A stretch of 64,000 nucleotides of DNA, taken from the NCBI RefSeq assembly GCF_016793825.1, contig NZ_JAEULM010000011.1:1-64000 (forward strand), written 5' to 3'. Both the position numbers and the translations under genes were made by a program. Shown here piece by piece: positions 63,008 through 64,000 of the stretch; within the stretch, counting starts at the first letter, position 1, and each line of letters opens with the position of its first letter. Under the pieces are notes generated by a model. It was not told where the DNA came from. It made no database searches and saw only the letters and a program-made list of their open reading frames with translations. This stretch comes from Sphingopyxis sp. (GTDB taxonomy: Bacteria > Pseudomonadota > Alphaproteobacteria > Sphingomonadales > Sphingomonadaceae).

Positions 63008-63655
63008 ATGACCTGCTATTATCAGGGCTGTACCAGCAAAGGGACTACGAAGGAGCATATCCCACCCAAGGCCTTCTTTCCCGAGGGCGAGCGCGATCAG
63101 CTGCTGACGGTGCGATCTTGTCCTCACCACAACAACGCAAAATCGAACGACGATCTCTATGTCCTGGCGCATATCTGCATGAACGCCTCGCCGAGCAATC
63201 GCGCGCGCGAGGTTTGGGAAGCGAAGGTGGTTCCCCAGCTCTCATTCAATGGCGACAAGTTTCGGGAAATGCTTGCGGCGGGCGCAAAGCCGAATAGCGA
63301 CGGGGTGAAATATCCCGTCAACAAGAGACGGTTTGACGACTTCTTCACGGCCCTTTCGTGCGGGCTAATTTACAAATCGCAGAAGTCGCCCTTACCCACC
63401 AGCTACCGGATCGGGCACATTTATCATGCATTCACGAGCGACGCTGATCCCGCCGTGCAATTGCTCGAAGCAGCGATCGGCGCATTCTATAGCGGTCCGC
63501 CAATCGACAGTTTCGACTTTGGCAAACCAAATCTGCAGAACGAGCGGATCTACACCGCCGAAATCTTCGGCCACGCCGGTTTCGGGGGACATATCACCAT
63601 CGCACACTGCTTTTTCGGCACCTTCAAAGTGACCTCGATGCTGTCGAAGTTCTAA
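63008..63655 (+). CDS. HNH-endonuclease-like zinc protein
   Basis: 215 residues. C3-x4-C8, then KEHIPPKAFF and CPHHNNAKSNDD (C38, H40-H41-N42) match the treble-clef HNH pattern used by small endonucleases that recycle or restrict DNA. The remaining 150 residues are not recognised. GGGAAGGAC upstream of ATG. Divergent from the AbiEi-like gene and placed among other candidate defence genes. Confidence 0.65.
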   Translation: MTCYYQGCTSKGTTKEHIPPKAFFPEGERDQLLTVRSCPHHNNAKSNDDLYVLAHICMNASPSNRAREVWEAKVVPQLSFNGDKFREMLAAGAKPNSDGVKYPVNKRRFDDFFTALSCGLIYKSQKSPLPTSYRIGHIYHAFTSDADPAVQLLEAAIGAFYSGPPIDSFDFGKPNLQNERIYTAEIFGHAGFGGHITIAHCFFGTFKVTSMLSKF

Positions 63656-63746
63656 CCACGCCGTGCCCCAAATGGGCATGCTGATCATCCGCTCTTAAAC
63701 CGTTGCACCACTTTCACATGACGTCACCTCAGCCTACATTCCGGGA

Positions 63747-64000
63747 ATGAAGATTTTCTGGTCTTGGCAAAGCGACACGCCGCAGAACGCGGGTCGACAT
63801 TTTGTACGCGAGGTCATCGCCGACGTCGCGCGCAGCCTCAACGGCGAAGATGATACCGAGGACGCCGAAAGGCCCGAAGTGGACGACGAGGACGAGGCGG
63901 ACGATCTTCCCGCCGACGACGGCCGCGTCGAGGTCGATCACGACACCTACGGTGTAGGCGGATCACCGCCGATCGCCGAAACGATTCTCCGCAAAATCCG
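63747..64000 (+). CDS. Partial gene, TIR-like or nucleotide-binding (runs off end)
   Basis: The first 84 residues are visible: MKIFWSWQSDTPQNAGRHFV, an acidic stretch (DDTEDAERPEVDDEDEADD), then VDHDTYGVGGSPPIAETILRKI. The opening is that of a group of TIR-like/nucleotide-binding proteins often met in defence regions, from memory. The rest lies outside the window. Start ATG 63747 follows CGGGA. Confidence 0.55.
   Translation, partial: MKIFWSWQSDTPQNAGRHFVREVIADVARSLNGEDDTEDAERPEVDDEDEADDLPADDGRVEVDHDTYGVGGSPPIAETILRKI

Overview
The window is GC-rich bacterial DNA. Two large outer-membrane TonB-dependent receptors, acyl-CoA catabolic operons, an imuA-imuB-dnaE2 mutagenesis cassette and trbI/DUF2274 conjugation remnants suggest a sphingomonad alphaproteobacterium, possibly Sphingopyxis; the genus is inference. 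No rRNA genes, complete tRNA genes or CRISPR arrays were seen.

Layout. (1) 1-1451: debris of older mobile DNA, namely a 3'-truncated IS256-type transposase abutting the 5' end of a phage-type integrase. (2) 1452-33978: a 32.5-kb integrative element bounded by identical 46-bp copies of the 3' part of a tRNA-Gly(GCC) gene. It starts with a tyrosine integrase, carries a catabolic cargo (3.0-31.5 kb) and ends in a degenerate conjugation tail (DUF2274, decapitated trbI, CoiA-like). (3) 33979 to about 45118: the left part of a second, related element in tandem, with a paralogous integrase, a CapA-like protein, and a TonB receptor/AbgT transporter/CocE hydrolase/LysR operon. It ends in a DUF2274 fragment fused to a truncated dnaE2. 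(4) 45.1-52.8 kb: SOS and general genes: dnaE2', imuB, imuA, cytochrome b561, DUF1810, two divergent SRAP genes, HU and an EEP nuclease-like lipoprotein, with two LexA boxes. (5) 53.0-64.0 kb: a likely defence island: PHP-SMC-like ATPase (TrlF type), exported protein and Cap4-like nuclease/STAND/SEC-C protein in one apparent operon, then an SDR, an AbiE-like pair, an HNH-like protein and a partial gene at the window end.

The cargo of element 1 reads as one pathway: uptake (TonB receptor), Baeyer-Villiger monooxygenase, dehydrogenases, alpha/beta hydrolase and EthD-type proteins for the upper part; acyl-CoA synthetase, CaiB-type CoA transferase, two acyl-CoA dehydrogenases, an Atu/Liu-like biotin carboxylase, hydratase, AtuA-like protein, and a B12-dependent acyl-CoA mutase with B12 subunit and MeaB chaperone for the lower part. 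This fits a methyl-branched, probably terpenoid or alicyclic carbonyl compound. Seven copies of a dyad built on ACTTGCTTG / CAAGC lie upstream of nearly every transcription unit of the cargo, including the only TetR gene, so the island looks like one TetR regulon. The mutase lacks most of the substrate and CoA contacts known from methylmalonyl-CoA mutase, so its substrate is probably new.
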